NCBI RefSeq assembly: GCF_001485535.1
Contig: NZ_BCMZ01000001.1
Coordinates: 1,674,001-1,738,000 of the forward strand
Direction of reading: 5' to 3'
Origin: Halobacterium sp. CBA1132
GTDB lineage: Archaea > Halobacteriota > Halobacteria > Halobacteriales > Halobacteriaceae
Length of the DNA stretch: 64,000 nt
Shown: in pieces, positions 1 through 8,954 of the stretch
Position numbering within the stretch: position 1 is the stretch's first letter
Layout of the letters: each line of letters opens with the position of its first letter
The notes under the pieces: model-generated
Told to the model about the DNA's origin: nothing
What the model saw: the letters and a program-made list of their open reading frames with translations, nothing else
Database searches by the model: none
Made by a program: the position numbers and the translations under genes

Positions 1-288
1 GAGCGTGCCGGTGACGACGACGCTCTGGTACGTGGGTTCGTCCTCCTCGTAGACGACGAGGCGGGCGTCGGGGTTCGAGGAGAGGAACTCGCGTTTCTCG
101 CTGTCCGGCGTGGAGACCAGACGGAGGTAGAACGTGCGGTCGTCGGTGTCGTAGCCGTACGAGATGGGGATGGCGTACGGGTCGTCGTCGCGGGCGAGTG
201 AGAGTACGCCGGTTTCGTGGCGGCCGAGGAGCGCGTCCGTGTCCGACCGCGTCATCTCGGTCTGCTTCTCCAGGGCCATCGTAGACAT
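1..288 (-). CDS. Pyridoxamine 5'-phosphate oxidase-family (FMN-binding) protein, C-terminus outside window
   Basis: Reading the minus strand from ATG at 288 gives 96 residues that run off the window edge without a stop. The N-terminus (MSTMALEKQTEMTRSDTDAL) is followed by LLGRHETGVLSLARDDDPYAIPISYGYD, the opening beta-barrel pattern of the PNPOx-like/nitroreductase-A split-barrel family, which usually binds FMN. A second ATG lies three codons inside. A TATA-like sequence 22-31 nt upstream supports a leaderless start at 288. The substrate cannot be inferred. Confidence 0.8.
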   Translation of the reverse strand, partial: MSTMALEKQTEMTRSDTDALLGRHETGVLSLARDDDPYAIPISYGYDTDDRTFYLRLVSTPDSEKREFLSSNPDARLVVYEEDEPTYQSVVVTGTL

Positions 289-309
289 GTCGGGGTTGTT
301 CGGCAGTAT

Positions 310-319
310 CTTTATAGTT
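310..319 (-). promoter_or_regulatory. TATA box for the FMN-binding protein gene
   Basis: On the minus strand this reads CAACTATAAA, an AT-rich stretch in GC-rich surroundings. It sits 22-31 nt before the ATG at 288, the usual spacing for a leaderless haloarchaeal transcript. Confidence 0.55.
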
Positions 320-396
320 GCCTATCTGGAGTGCGTAGACCGCGAAAACGCGTGCGGGCGCGTACGCCAGCCAGTGAGGGGGTGGCGTCGAGGAGG

Positions 397-555
397 CTAC
401 TCGGGAGCGTCGACGGGAGAGAACGCCGCGGTGGTCACCGAGGCCCCGCAGACGACGCACCCGTTCTCCACGAGGGCGTCCCGCATCGCGGGGTTGACCT
501 CCATGGACTCCCCGCAACTCGGGCAGACGAAGGTGAACTCCTCACTGGCGGTCAT
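397..555 (-). CDS. Small zinc-ribbon protein (DUF7560-like)
   Basis: This 52-residue protein starts MTASEEFTFVCPSCGESM and carries two knuckles, CPSCG and CVVCG, about 25 residues apart, which is a four-Cys zinc ribbon. The open frame continues 17 codons further upstream, but a TATA-like sequence near 582-589 lies about 30 nt before the ATG at 555, so I chose that start. Tiny stand-alone zinc ribbons of this kind are widespread in haloarchaea. No specific function is known, and the family name is from memory. Confidence 0.75.
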   Translation of the reverse strand: MTASEEFTFVCPSCGESMEVNPAMRDALVENGCVVCGASVTTAAFSPVDAPE

Positions 556-639
556 CGCTACCTGAGCGTATGCTCGCTCCGGGTAAATGAACCCCCCTGT
601 TTCCAAACGTCTGAGAACAACTCCGGGGCCGCCCGGCGG

Positions 640-1887
640 TCAGCGGAATCGGCTCGTCATCCCCGAGATACGGCGTTTCAGGGCGTCTAACCGACGGCCG
701 ACGGAAGGAGTGGGGATCGCGCCCGACTGGGCGGCGTCGGGGAGCGCGGCGCGGACGTGGTGGCGGACAACGACGAGGGTCGCGGCGACGACGAGCACCG
801 GGAAGCCGGCGAGCGCGACGGCCGAGAGCGGTTCGACCGACGGCGACACCTGCGCGCCGAGCCCGTACGCGACGTAGACGCAGCCGACGAGCACGGCGAC
901 GGTGGCGGCCGCGACGGCGAATCCGAGACGGCGCGTGCGGGTGGCGAGGTGCGTGCAGAACGCTTCGACTTTCCCCGCGACGTGGGTGGCGGCGTCACCG
1001 GACGACTCTGTCGTGCCCGCGCGCCGGACGGCAGCGGCCTGTTCGCGCGTGAACGCGGCGAGTCCGGGCCGTGGCGCGACGGCCGCGTGGACGGCGACGC
1101 CCGCTGCAATCGCGGTGCCGACAGCGACCGCAGCGACGCCCGCGCTCACCGGTCCCGTGAGGACGAGTCGGGAGCCGTCCGGCGGGCGGAAGATTGCGAC
1201 GACGGCGAGCGTCGCGGCCAGCAGGAACGCCGCGAGGCCGAGCACCCGCCACGCGACCGCGTGGACGCTGTCGAGCGCGTCGAGGTGCGCGTCGAGGACG
1301 GTGTCGGTGCCGGTGAGCGGGGGCGCACCCGACTCGAAGCGCTCGGGGTCGGGCCGGCGGTCTCCGGGCGTCCCGTCGGGCGGCACGTCGAACGCGAGCG
1401 GGTTCGCGACGGCGTCCTCGACGAGTCGCGCAGGTGTCGTGTACGCCGCGCGGAGGTCCGCCGCAACCCCTTCTGGCAGCCGGTACAGCGAGTCGTCGCG
1501 GCGCGCGTCGTCCATCCCCAGCGAGAGCAGCGACACGTGGTCGAGGGCGGGCTGGACGTTCGTGAGCGTGACGAGGCCCCACTCGCCGGCGGGCGATTCG
1601 ATGTCCGTGTACCGGGCGACCTCGCTGCTGTCCGCGGTGGTCGACCAGACTTGGCCGACGCAGCGCAGGCCGAACTCGCGGTGGAAGAAGACGTAGTCGC
1701 CGCGGTCGAGGTCGGCGAGGACGTCCGTGTCGCGGGTCGCCCACGCCCGCGTGTCGGCGAGGCTGCGGAGGAGGTCCGAGACCGCCGGCGGCTCCGCGGC
1801 GGTCGCGTACCCCTCCCCGAAGGCGTCGGTGAGGTCCTCGCTGTGCAGGGAGGCGAGGTAGACGCTGTCGGCGAAGTCGGCTGGCAT
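640..1887 (-). CDS. Conserved haloarchaeal membrane protein of unknown function
   Basis: The protein has 415 residues. The soluble N-terminal half (about 1-205) contains YVFFHREFGLRCVGQVWS and a Trp/Glu-rich strand pattern. The C-terminal half has about four hydrophobic helices: two near 212-270 and two near 320-372. A basic tail follows. I recognise no catalytic motif. A TATA-like ACTTATACTG on the plus strand at 1911-1920 supports the start at 1887. Function unknown. Confidence 0.7.
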   Translation of the reverse strand: MPADFADSVYLASLHSEDLTDAFGEGYATAAEPPAVSDLLRSLADTRAWATRDTDVLADLDRGDYVFFHREFGLRCVGQVWSTTADSSEVARYTDIESPAGEWGLVTLTNVQPALDHVSLLSLGMDDARRDDSLYRLPEGVAADLRAAYTTPARLVEDAVANPLAFDVPPDGTPGDRRPDPERFESGAPPLTGTDTVLDAHLDALDSVHAVAWRVLGLAAFLLAATLAVVAIFRPPDGSRLVLTGPVSAGVAAVAVGTAIAAGVAVHAAVAPRPGLAAFTREQAAAVRRAGTTESSGDAATHVAGKVEAFCTHLATRTRRLGFAVAAATVAVLVGCVYVAYGLGAQVSPSVEPLSAVALAGFPVLVVAATLVVVRHHVRAALPDAAQSGAIPTPSVGRRLDALKRRISGMTSRFR

Positions 1888-1910
1888 ACGGGAGCGCTAA
1901 CGCCCCGGCT

Positions 1911-1920
1911 ACTTATACTG
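1911..1920 (-). promoter_or_regulatory. TATA box for the 415-residue membrane protein gene
   Basis: The minus strand reads CAGTATAAGT, 24-33 nt upstream of the ATG at 1887. It diverges from the promoter of the MBF1 gene about 45 nt away. Confidence 0.5.
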
Positions 1921-1960
1921 TCCCCCGCGGGATTCTCCGCGTTTCCGGCCGGCAAGCGGG

Positions 1961-1970
1961 GTATTAAAAT
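1961..1970 (+). promoter_or_regulatory. TATA box for the MBF1-type gene
   Basis: GTATTAAAAT lies 25-34 nt before the ATG at 1995, an AT-rich island in GC-rich DNA. It fits a leaderless transcript. Confidence 0.55.
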
Positions 1971-1994
1971 GGTGGCACCTCCATACGGCAGGGT

Positions 1995-2489
1995 ATGCCG
2001 AAGTATTCGACCGGCGGCGCCAGCGGCGGCGGGGGCGGACAGACCTGCGAGCTCTGCGGGTCGATGTCCGACTCCCTCCGCACGGCAGACGTCGCGGGGG
2101 CGGAGCTCACCGTCTGCCCCGACTGCGCGAGCAGCCACGACGAGAGCCCCGACCGGAGTCCCGACGAGGACCAGGAACGCAAGAAGCAGGCCGCGCAGAA
2201 CACGGCGCGCGCGCTCGACCAGGCGACCGGCGACTCCAGTCACTGGGAGGAGAACGGGACGGACTACGACCGCGACCAGCTCCCGTACCTCGTCTCGGAC
2301 TACGGCGAGCGCGTCGTTCGCGCGCGACAGGAGGCCGGCCTCCAGCGCGAGGAACTCGCGGAGGAACTCGACATCGAGGAGTCGGACTTGCTGGCCGTCG
2401 AGCAGGGTCGCGCGACGCAGGCGAGCGTCGGCGGGTCGGTCGTCGCGGCGCTGGAGGAGCGCCTCGACGTGGAGCTCAGCGACGAGTAG
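1995..2489 (+). CDS. Multiprotein bridging factor aMBF1-type regulator (zinc ribbon + HTH)
   Basis: The protein has 164 residues. A Gly-rich N-terminal stretch is followed by a zinc ribbon with CELCG (about 18-22) and CPDCA (about 41-45). A charged linker leads to a Cro/C1-type helix-turn-helix at about 100-150 (RVVRARQEAGLQREELAEEL, then DIEESDLLAVEQG). This zinc ribbon plus XRE-type HTH order is that of archaeal aMBF1, a general transcription cofactor homologous to eukaryotic MBF1. A T6 tract follows the stop. Confidence 0.88.
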   Translation: MPKYSTGGASGGGGGQTCELCGSMSDSLRTADVAGAELTVCPDCASSHDESPDRSPDEDQERKKQAAQNTARALDQATGDSSHWEENGTDYDRDQLPYLVSDYGERVVRARQEAGLQREELAEELDIEESDLLAVEQGRATQASVGGSVVAALEERLDVELSDE

Positions 2490-2526
2490 CGTCTCCGGTC
2501 GGAGCCGCGGCCGGGAATCAGTCATC

Positions 2527-2532
2527 TTTTTT
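2527..2532 (+). terminator. Oligo-T terminator downstream of the MBF1 gene
   Basis: A T6 tract lies 38 nt after the stop at 2489, in the gap before the acyl-CoA dehydrogenase gene. Oligo-T without an obligatory hairpin is the usual archaeal terminator. Confidence 0.4.
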
Positions 2533-2555
2533 CAGGTGAGACGCGTTGGTAGCGT

Positions 2556-3680
2556 ATGGACCTCTCCGCCGAGCAGCGCCAGATTCGGGACGCCGTCCGG
2601 GAGTTCGCGACCGAGGAAATTCGCCCGACTGCGGCCGACGCCGACCGCGAGCAGGAATTCCCCGAGGATGTCTGGGACGGCCTCGGCGAGATGGGGATGA
2701 CCGCGATGACCGTCCCGGAGGCGTACGGCGGCCTCGACGTGGACAGCCTCACGTACAGCGTGGTCAACGAGGAGGTCGCGTACGGCGCGCTGTCGGTCGC
2801 GACCGCGCTCTCCGTACACTGCCTGGCCACGTCGTGCATCGCGGAGTTCGGCGGCGACGACCTCAAGTCCGAGTGGCTGCCGGAGATGGCCGACGGCCGG
2901 CCCGTGGGCGCGTTCGCGCTCTCGGAACCCGAGGCCGGGTCGAACCCCGCGCAGATGACTACCGAAGCCGTCCGCGACGGCGACGAGTACGTGCTGAACG
3001 GGAAGAAGCAGTGGATTACGAACGGGCAGCGGTCGGGCGTCGCCATCGTGTTCGCGAAGGTGGACGGCGACGACGACAAGATAACCCAGTTCCTCGTGCC
3101 CAAGGACACCGACGGCGTCGAGGTTGGGAAGAAAGAGGACAAACTCGGGCTGCGCGCCAGCGACACCACCGCGTTGCTGTTCGACGACTGCCGGATTCCC
3201 GCGGAGTACCGACTCACCGAGGAGGGACGAGGGATGTCGGCGGCGCTGCACATCCTGACCGGCGGACGCATCGGCATCGCGTCGCAGGCAGTCGGACTCG
3301 CGCAGGCCGGCCTCGACGCGGCGCTGTCGTACGCCGACGAGCGCGAGCAGTTCGACAAGCCGCTCTCGGACATCCAGACGATTCGGCACAAGCTCGCGGA
3401 CATGGAGACGCAGACGCAGGCCGCGCGGCTGCTCGCTCGCGACGCCGCTCGGCGGGTCGACGACGGCGAGGACCACCGCGGCGCGGCGGCGAAAGCGAAG
3501 TACTTCGCGAGCGAGGCAGCCGTCGACGTCACCAACGAGGCCGTCCAGATTCACGGCGGCTACGGCTACACCACGGACTTCGACGTGGAGCGGTTCTACC
3601 GGGACTCGAAGATCACGACCATCTACGAGGGTACTTCCGAGATTCAGAAGGAAGTCATCGCGCGCGACCTGCTGGACTGA
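2556..3680 (+). CDS. Acyl-CoA dehydrogenase
   Basis: This 374-residue protein has the usual length of the family and catalyses FAD-dependent alpha,beta-dehydrogenation of an acyl-CoA. The all-helical N-domain starts DLSAEQRQIRDAVREFATEE. The middle beta-domain carries ALSEPEAGSNPAQMTT for FAD and substrate contact. The C-domain has QIHGGYGYTTDFDVERFYRD and ends with IYEGTSEIQ, where E358 is at the position of the catalytic base in many family members. Chain-length preference cannot be read. The HAD phosphatase gene follows after 48 nt. Confidence 0.93.
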   Translation: MDLSAEQRQIRDAVREFATEEIRPTAADADREQEFPEDVWDGLGEMGMTAMTVPEAYGGLDVDSLTYSVVNEEVAYGALSVATALSVHCLATSCIAEFGGDDLKSEWLPEMADGRPVGAFALSEPEAGSNPAQMTTEAVRDGDEYVLNGKKQWITNGQRSGVAIVFAKVDGDDDKITQFLVPKDTDGVEVGKKEDKLGLRASDTTALLFDDCRIPAEYRLTEEGRGMSAALHILTGGRIGIASQAVGLAQAGLDAALSYADEREQFDKPLSDIQTIRHKLADMETQTQAARLLARDAARRVDDGEDHRGAAAKAKYFASEAAVDVTNEAVQIHGGYGYTTDFDVERFYRDSKITTIYEGTSEIQKEVIARDLLD

Positions 3681-3728
3681 GCCCCGACCACCGAAGTTCC
3701 TAACACCCGGCGCGGTCAACGTTTCGCC

Positions 3729-4247
3729 GTGACTGACTACGAGGCAGTGGTCTACGACCTCGACGGGACGCTCGTCCGACTCGCCGTCGACTGGGCGGTC
3801 GTCGAGCGCGAGGTCGCCGACCGACTGCGCGAGGCTGGCGTCGACCCCAGCGCGTACGACATGTGGGAGATGCTGGACGCCGCCGAAGACGCGGGCGTCG
3901 GGGCCGACGTCGACGAACTCATTGCGAGCCACGAACGCGACGGCGCGACCCGCGCGGAGCGGCTGTCGAGCGCGGACGAACTCGCGGGCCTCGACGTGCC
4001 GACGGCAGTCTGCTCGCTGAACTGCGAGGCCGCCTGCCGGACCGCGCTCGGGCGCCACGACCTCCTCGATTCGTTCCGCGTGGTCGCGGGCCGCGACACG
4101 GTGCCCGCACGAAAACCCGACCCACGGGCGCTGACGTGGGTGCTGGACGAACTCGGCGTCGCGCCCGAAGACGCGCTGTTCGTCGGCGACTCGGCCTCGG
4201 ACGAAGTGACTGCCGAGCGCGCGGGCGCGGCGTTCCGCTGGGTGTAG
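3729..4247 (+). CDS. HAD-superfamily hydrolase
   Basis: The protein has 172 residues and starts with GTG. Motif I is VYDLDGTLV (nucleophile D10, acid/base D12), motif II falls in PTAVCSLN, motif III is the Lys in ARKPDPRAL, and motif IV is LFVGDSASD. It looks like a phosphoglycolate-phosphatase-like small HAD enzyme, but the substrate is not determined. It ends where the convergent DUF5822-like gene ends, with no gap. Confidence 0.85.
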   Translation: MTDYEAVVYDLDGTLVRLAVDWAVVEREVADRLREAGVDPSAYDMWEMLDAAEDAGVGADVDELIASHERDGATRAERLSSADELAGLDVPTAVCSLNCEAACRTALGRHDLLDSFRVVAGRDTVPARKPDPRALTWVLDELGVAPEDALFVGDSASDEVTAERAGAAFRWV

Positions 4248-4511
4248 CTACTCGTCGGCGTTCCGGCGCGCGTACCAGTACGTCGCCAGCGCGGTGAGCA
4301 GCCAGACGACCGCGCCGACGCGCACCGCGAACGAGACGCGTGACGCCCACGACGGCAGCGTGTAGAACAGCGAGAGGGCGACGACGGTGGGCGCGCCGAC
4401 GACGATAGTGAGCACGAACGTCGTCTGCATCACCCAGCCGTAGTCGACGCCCTCGGGGTCGGTCTCCTCCTGTAGCTCCGGCACACGCGAGAGCACGGTG
4501 GCCCCCGGCAT
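4248..4511 (-). CDS. Small two-helix membrane protein (DUF5822-like)
   Basis: This 87-residue protein starts at the ATG at 4511. It opens MPGATVLSRVPELQEETDPE, then GVDYGWVMQ, followed by two hydrophobic helices at about 30-52 and 58-82 and a short charged tail. The segment DPEGVDYGWVMQTTFVLTIV matches a conserved haloarchaeal family that I recall as DUF5822. Function unknown. It is divergent from panB. Confidence 0.7.
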   Translation of the reverse strand: MPGATVLSRVPELQEETDPEGVDYGWVMQTTFVLTIVVGAPTVVALSLFYTLPSWASRVSFAVRVGAVVWLLTALATYWYARRNADE

Positions 4512-4542
4512 AACTTCCCCGTTGTGCGGCCCGGTTCGCGTA

Positions 4543-4550
4543 CGTTTATC
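4543..4550 (+). promoter_or_regulatory. TATA box that sets the panB start
   Basis: CGTTTATC lies 25-32 nt before the ATG at 4575. This favours that start over an in-frame ATG at 4524, which is upstream of the TATA box itself. Confidence 0.6.
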
Positions 4551-4574
4551 ACGACGCCGACGCGACCACGAAGT

Positions 4575-5387
4575 ATGCCGACCGTCCGAGACGTCCGCCG
4601 GAACGCGGGCGACGAGCCGATAACGATGTTGACCGCGTACGACGCCCCGACCGCCAGCGTCGTCGACGACGCGGGCGTCGACGTGATTCTCGTCGGCGAC
4701 AGCATGGGCAACGCGAAACTCGGCTACGACACCACGCTCCCCGTGACTGTCGACGAGGTCGCGAGCGCGACCGGCGCGGTGTCGCGAGTCACCGAGGACG
4801 CCGTCGTCGTCGCGGACATGCCGTTCCTGAGCTTCGGGGTCGACGACAGCGAGAGCATCGAGCACTGCGGCCGGATGCTCAAGGAGGCGAACGCCGACGC
4901 CGTGAAACTGGAGAGCGGCCCGCACACGGTCGAACTCACCGACCGCCTGACGGACCTCGGGATTCCCGTGATGGCCCACCTCGGGCTGACCCCCCAGCAC
5001 GTGAACCAACTGGGCGGGTACTTCCGGCAGGGCACCGACCAGAGCGCCGCCGAGCGAATGCTCGACCTCGCGCGCGAGCACGAGGACGCGGGCGCATTCT
5101 CGCTCGTACTCGAACACGTCCCGGCGAACGTCGCCGGCGACATCACGGAGTCGCTCGACGTGCCGACCATCGGCATCGGCGCCGGCCCGGACACCGACGG
5201 ACAGGTGCTCGTCGCCGACGACGCAATCGGGCTCTCCGAGCGCAGTCCGCCGTTCGCCGAGCAGTTCGGAGACGTCAGAGCCGAAATGGAGTCCGCCGTC
5301 GAGGCGTACGTCGACGCCGTGGAGAGCGGGGAGTTCCCGGCCGACGAGCACAGTCACGTCGAAGACGACGTGGACTCGTTGTACTAG
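4575..5387 (+). CDS. panB: 3-methyl-2-oxobutanoate hydroxymethyltransferase
   Basis: This 270-residue TIM-barrel enzyme makes ketopantoate from alpha-ketoisovalerate and a folate one-carbon unit, the first committed step to pantothenate and CoA. Signature segments are ITMLTAYDAPTASVVDDAGV, ILVGDSMGN (metal-binding Asp), DMPFLSFG, VKLESG, MAHLGLTPQ and IGIGAGPDTDGQVLV. Length and motif order are complete. Its stop overlaps the end of the convergent hydrolase gene by about 4 nt. Confidence 0.95.
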   Translation: MPTVRDVRRNAGDEPITMLTAYDAPTASVVDDAGVDVILVGDSMGNAKLGYDTTLPVTVDEVASATGAVSRVTEDAVVVADMPFLSFGVDDSESIEHCGRMLKEANADAVKLESGPHTVELTDRLTDLGIPVMAHLGLTPQHVNQLGGYFRQGTDQSAAERMLDLAREHEDAGAFSLVLEHVPANVAGDITESLDVPTIGIGAGPDTDGQVLVADDAIGLSERSPPFAEQFGDVRAEMESAVEAYVDAVESGEFPADEHSHVEDDVDSLY

Positions 5388-6169
5388 AGGCCGCGGTCGT
5401 CGAGGAACGCGGAGAGTTCGTCGTCGAACGCCTCGGCCGCTTCCAGCATCGAGAGGTGGGCGGCCTCCGGGACGGTTGTCCACGCCCCGTCTTGCACGTG
5501 TTCTGCGACGTACTCGTGGTACTGTGGCGGCGTGAGCCGGTCGTTCTCTCCGGTGAGCGCGAGCACCGGCGTAGCGATTTCGTCGAGGCGGTCGCGAACG
5601 TCGAATGTGTGACAGGATAGGAAGTCGCGTTCGACCACTTCCCGGCCGGCCGCGCGCATCGCGGCCTTGGACACCTCGACTTCGCGCTCGTCGGGGTCGT
5701 CGAAGAGCATGTCGTCGCGGTGGAGGAACTCGACGGCCCGGTCGAAGCCGCCGTCTTCGCCGGCCAGCCAGTCGCGGAGTTCGTCCAGCACGGAGAGCTT
5801 CGCGCCGGAGCCAGCGAGCACGAGCGCGTCGGCGTCGAAATCCCCGAGGACGGCGGTGAGCGCGACTGCACCCCCGAGGCTGTTCCCAGCGAGCACGCCT
5901 GCGCCAACCTCGTCGGCGACCGCTCGCACGTCCGCGACGTAGGCTTCGAGCGTGTCGGGGCCAGGGTCGGTGTCAACGTCGTCGCTCTCGCCGTGGCCGC
6001 CGAGGTCGACGGCAGCGACGGGGCGCTCGCGCGAGAGGCGGGCTAGCTGTGACTTCCAGACCGCGTGTGTGCCGCCGCTGCCGTGGACGCAGAGCAGCGG
6101 CGCGCCGTCGCCCCCGCGGTCCTCGAGGCGGTAGGCGGTCGCGCGGCCGTCGTGGGTGACCGTCTGCAT
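5384..6169 (-). CDS. Alpha/beta-fold hydrolase
   Basis: The protein has 261 residues from the ATG at 6169 (MQTVTHDGRATAYRLEDRGG). An in-frame ATG 27 nt upstream is possible but gives a poor N-terminus. The oxyanion region is LLCVHGSGGTH, the nucleophile elbow is GNSLGG (Ser), the acid lies near LTGENDRLTPPQ, and the catalytic His is in VPEAAHLSML. The substrate is unknown. The gene is convergent with panB and divergent from the CS-domain/cdc48 operon. Confidence 0.88.
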   Translation of the reverse strand: MQTVTHDGRATAYRLEDRGGDGAPLLCVHGSGGTHAVWKSQLARLSRERPVAAVDLGGHGESDDVDTDPGPDTLEAYVADVRAVADEVGAGVLAGNSLGGAVALTAVLGDFDADALVLAGSGAKLSVLDELRDWLAGEDGGFDRAVEFLHRDDMLFDDPDEREVEVSKAAMRAAGREVVERDFLSCHTFDVRDRLDEIATPVLALTGENDRLTPPQYHEYVAEHVQDGAWTTVPEAAHLSMLEAAEAFDDELSAFLDDRGL

Positions 6170-6271
6170 GGTTGCGGCGAGGTCGACCAGCGCCAAAACA
6201 CCTACGGCGGTGTGAACCGCAATTCCACCTGAAGCAGAATTCGCCCACCGTCCCCCACCAACCGTAGAAAC

Positions 6272-6280
6272 ACTTATAAG
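6272..6280 (+). promoter_or_regulatory. TATA box of the small CS-like/cdc48 operon
   Basis: ACTTATAAG lies 29-37 nt before the ATG at 6309, inside an AT-rich stretch (6265-6308) that contrasts with the flanking GC-rich DNA. Confidence 0.6.
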
Positions 6281-6308
6281 CTAGGAAGGATAACTATAGG
6301 TTAGTCAA

Positions 6309-6560
6309 ATGAATCCGAACACCATCACCGAGCAACTCGGCGCTCCGGCCCGGCGGTTCGACTACGGCGACGAGACGGTACTCGTCGCTGACCTCGGCCC
6401 CGGCGAGGACGACGGCGTCTCCGTGGACGTCGTCGACGACACGGTGCTCGTCGTCGTGGACGGCGACGAACCCGCCCAACACGAATTCGACGTTCCGGAG
6501 GGCGCGGTCGCGAAAGCGCTTATCAACAACGGCGTCGTCACTGTCGAGGTGCAACAATGA
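6309..6560 (+). CDS. Small CS/Hsp20-like protein translationally coupled to cdc48
   Basis: The protein has 83 residues and is built mostly of predicted beta-strands ([49 protein letters not shown]). This resembles an alpha-crystallin/CS sandwich, and haloarchaeal relatives are filed under a DUF (I recall DUF7127). Its stop overlaps the cdc48 ATG (ATGA, 6557-6560), so the two are made together, which suggests an adaptor or chaperone partner for the ATPase. That role is an inference. Confidence 0.72.
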   Translation: MNPNTITEQLGAPARRFDYGDETVLVADLGPGEDDGVSVDVVDDTVLVVVDGDEPAQHEFDVPEGAVAKALINNGVVTVEVQQ

Positions 6561-8830
6561 AACTCACGGTCAAGCCGCTCAAGCAGAAGGACGCAGGCCG
6601 CGGATTGGCCGCCATCGACCGCGCGGCGATGGAGGAACTCGACCTCGAGAACGGCGACTACGTCGTCCTCAACAGCGACCAAGGCCGTGCCGTCGCGCGA
6701 GTCTGGCCCGGCTACCCCGAGGACGAGGGCGAGGGCATCGTCCGCATCGACGGCCGGCTCCGCCAGCAGGCCGACGTCGGCATCGACGACGCCGTCGCCG
6801 TCGAACCTGCGGACATCAAACCCGCGACCGCCGTCACAGTCGCGCTCCCACAGAACCTCCGCGTTCGCGGTGACATCACGCCGATGGTGCGCGACCGCCT
6901 GAGCGGCCGCCCCGTCACGACCGGCCAGACCATCCCCATCTCCTTCGGCTTCGGCGGGATGAGCACGGTCTCCGGCCAGCAGATTCCCGTCAAAATCGCC
7001 GACACGGACCCCGAGGGAACGGTCGTCGTGAGCAACGACACCGACATCCAGGTGTCCGAGCAGCCCGCCGAGGAAATCGCCTCGGGCGGGCCCGCCGGCG
7101 AAGGCGGTGACAGCACGCCGAACGTCGCCTACGAGGACATCGGCGGCCTCGACCGCGAACTCGAACAGGTCCGGGAGATGATAGAACTCCCGATGCGCCA
7201 CCCCGAACTGTTCCAGCAGCTCGGCATCGAGCCGCCGAAAGGCGTGCTCCTGCACGGCCCGCCCGGAACCGGGAAGACGCTCATCGCGAAGGCCGTCGCC
7301 AACGAAATCGACGCGCACTTCCAGACCATCTCCGGCCCCGAAATCATGTCGAAGTACTACGGGGAGAGCGAGGAGAAGCTCCGCGAAGTCTTCGACGAGG
7401 CCGAGGAGAACGCGCCCGCAATCGTCTTCATCGACGAAATCGACTCCATCGCGCCCAAGCGCGGCGAAACGCAGGGCGACGTCGAGCGCCGCGTCGTCGC
7501 GCAGCTGTTGAGCCTTATGGACGGCCTCGAAGAGCGCGGTGACGTCACCGTCATCGCGGCGACGAACCGCGTCGACGCCATCGACCCCGCGCTCCGCCGC
7601 GGCGGTCGCTTCGACCGCGAAATCGAAATCGGCGTCCCCGACCAGGACGGCCGCCGTGAGATTCTGCAAGTCCACACCCGCGGCATGCCGCTGGCCGACG
7701 GCGTCGACATCGAGGCGTTCGCGGAGTCCACGCACGGCTTCGTCGGCGCCGACATCGAGAGCCTCGCGAAGGAAGCCGCGATGAACGCGCTCCGGCGCAT
7801 CCGCCCGGACATCGACCTCGAATCCGACGAGATCGACGCCGAGCTACTGGAGTCCATCCGCGTCACCGAGAAGGACTTCAAGAACGCGCTGAAGGGCATC
7901 GAGCCCTCCGCGCTCCGCGAAGTCTTCGTGGAAGTCCCGGACATCACGTGGGACCAAGTCGGCGGCCTCGAAGGCACCAAAGAACGCCTCCGCGAGACCA
8001 TCCAGTGGCCCCTCGACTACCCGGACGTCTTCGAGTCCATGGACCTCCAGTCCGCGAAGGGCGTGCTGCTGTACGGCCCGCCCGGAACCGGGAAGACGCT
8101 CATGGCGAAAGCCGTCGCAAACGAGGCCAACTCGAACTTCATCTCCGTGAAGGGCCCCGAACTCCTCAACAAGTACGTCGGGGAGTCCGAGAAGGGCGTC
8201 CGCGAGGTCTTCGAGAAGGCGCGCGCGAACGCCCCGACGGTGGTGTTCTTCGACGAAATCGACTCCATCGCCGGCGAACGCGGCTCCAACATGGGCGACT
8301 CCGGCGTCGGCGAACGCGTCGTCAGCCAACTGCTCACGGAACTGGACGGCATCGAGGAGCTCGAAGACGTCGTGGTCGTCGCGACCACGAACCGGCCCGA
8401 CCTCATCGACAGCGCGCTGCTGCGCCCGGGTCGCCTCGACCGCCACATCCACGTGCCCGTGCCCGACGAGGAAGCGCGCCGCGCCATCCTCGACGTCCAC
8501 ACGCGCAACAAGCCGCTGGCCGACGACGTCGACCTCGACCACCTCGCCGCGAAGACCCAGGACTTCGTCGGCGCCGACATCGAAGCGCTCGTCCGCGAAG
8601 CCACGATGAACGCCACCCGCGAGTTCATCAACTCCGTCAACCCCGAGGACGCCGCCGAATCCGTCGGCAACGTCCGCATCACCGCCGACCACTTCGAGGA
8701 AGCCCTCGAAGACATCACGCCGAGCGTCGACGAAGACGTCCGCGAACAGTACGAAGAACTCGAACAGAAATTCGAGAAAGCAGCCACCCCCGACGAGGAA
8801 GAACCCTCCGCCCCCGGGGCGTTCCAATAG
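6557..8830 (+). CDS. cdc48: Cdc48/p97/VAT-type AAA+ ATPase
   Basis: The 757-residue protein has the canonical N-D1-D2 layout. The N-domain covers about 1-185, with a double-psi barrel starting [21 protein letters not shown]1 has Walker A GPPGTGKT at 234-241 and Walker [16 protein letters not shown]2 repeats GPPGTGKT near 507-514 and has [15 protein letters not shown]. Arginine fingers lie in the [10 protein letters not shown] and [10 protein letters not shown] regions. The C-tail is acidic. It unfolds protein substrates, probably feeding the proteasome. Confidence 0.97.
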   Translation: MKLTVKPLKQKDAGRGLAAIDRAAMEELDLENGDYVVLNSDQGRAVARVWPGYPEDEGEGIVRIDGRLRQQADVGIDDAVAVEPADIKPATAVTVALPQNLRVRGDITPMVRDRLSGRPVTTGQTIPISFGFGGMSTVSGQQIPVKIADTDPEGTVVVSNDTDIQVSEQPAEEIASGGPAGEGGDSTPNVAYEDIGGLDRELEQVREMIELPMRHPELFQQLGIEPPKGVLLHGPPGTGKTLIAKAVANEIDAHFQTISGPEIMSKYYGESEEKLREVFDEAEENAPAIVFIDEIDSIAPKRGETQGDVERRVVAQLLSLMDGLEERGDVTVIAATNRVDAIDPALRRGGRFDREIEIGVPDQDGRREILQVHTRGMPLADGVDIEAFAESTHGFVGADIESLAKEAAMNALRRIRPDIDLESDEIDAELLESIRVTEKDFKNALKGIEPSALREVFVEVPDITWDQVGGLEGTKERLRETIQWPLDYPDVFESMDLQSAKGVLLYGPPGTGKTLMAKAVANEANSNFISVKGPELLNKYVGESEKGVREVFEKARANAPTVVFFDEIDSIAGERGSNMGDSGVGERVVSQLLTELDGIEELEDVVVVATTNRPDLIDSALLRPGRLDRHIHVPVPDEEARRAILDVHTRNKPLADDVDLDHLAAKTQDFVGADIEALVREATMNATREFINSVNPEDAAESVGNVRITADHFEEALEDITPSVDEDVREQYEELEQKFEKAATPDEEEPSAPGAFQ

Positions 8831-8954
8831 TACCTTCTTGCTGCGCTAAAAAGCGCTCCCCGCTCCCGTCGCGCGGGAGGCGCGCGGTGGTCACGCGTCG
8901 GTCCGCTGTGGCCGACCCGGACTGTTAATTCGTCGCAGCTCGTAGCTGTCCAGT

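Noticed and set aside
757-2700. 647-codon plus-strand frame over the first membrane protein and MBF1 genes
   Set aside because: The composition is mostly Arg, Gly and Asp with no fold pattern, and the true genes in other frames have strong motifs. Shadow of high GC coding DNA.
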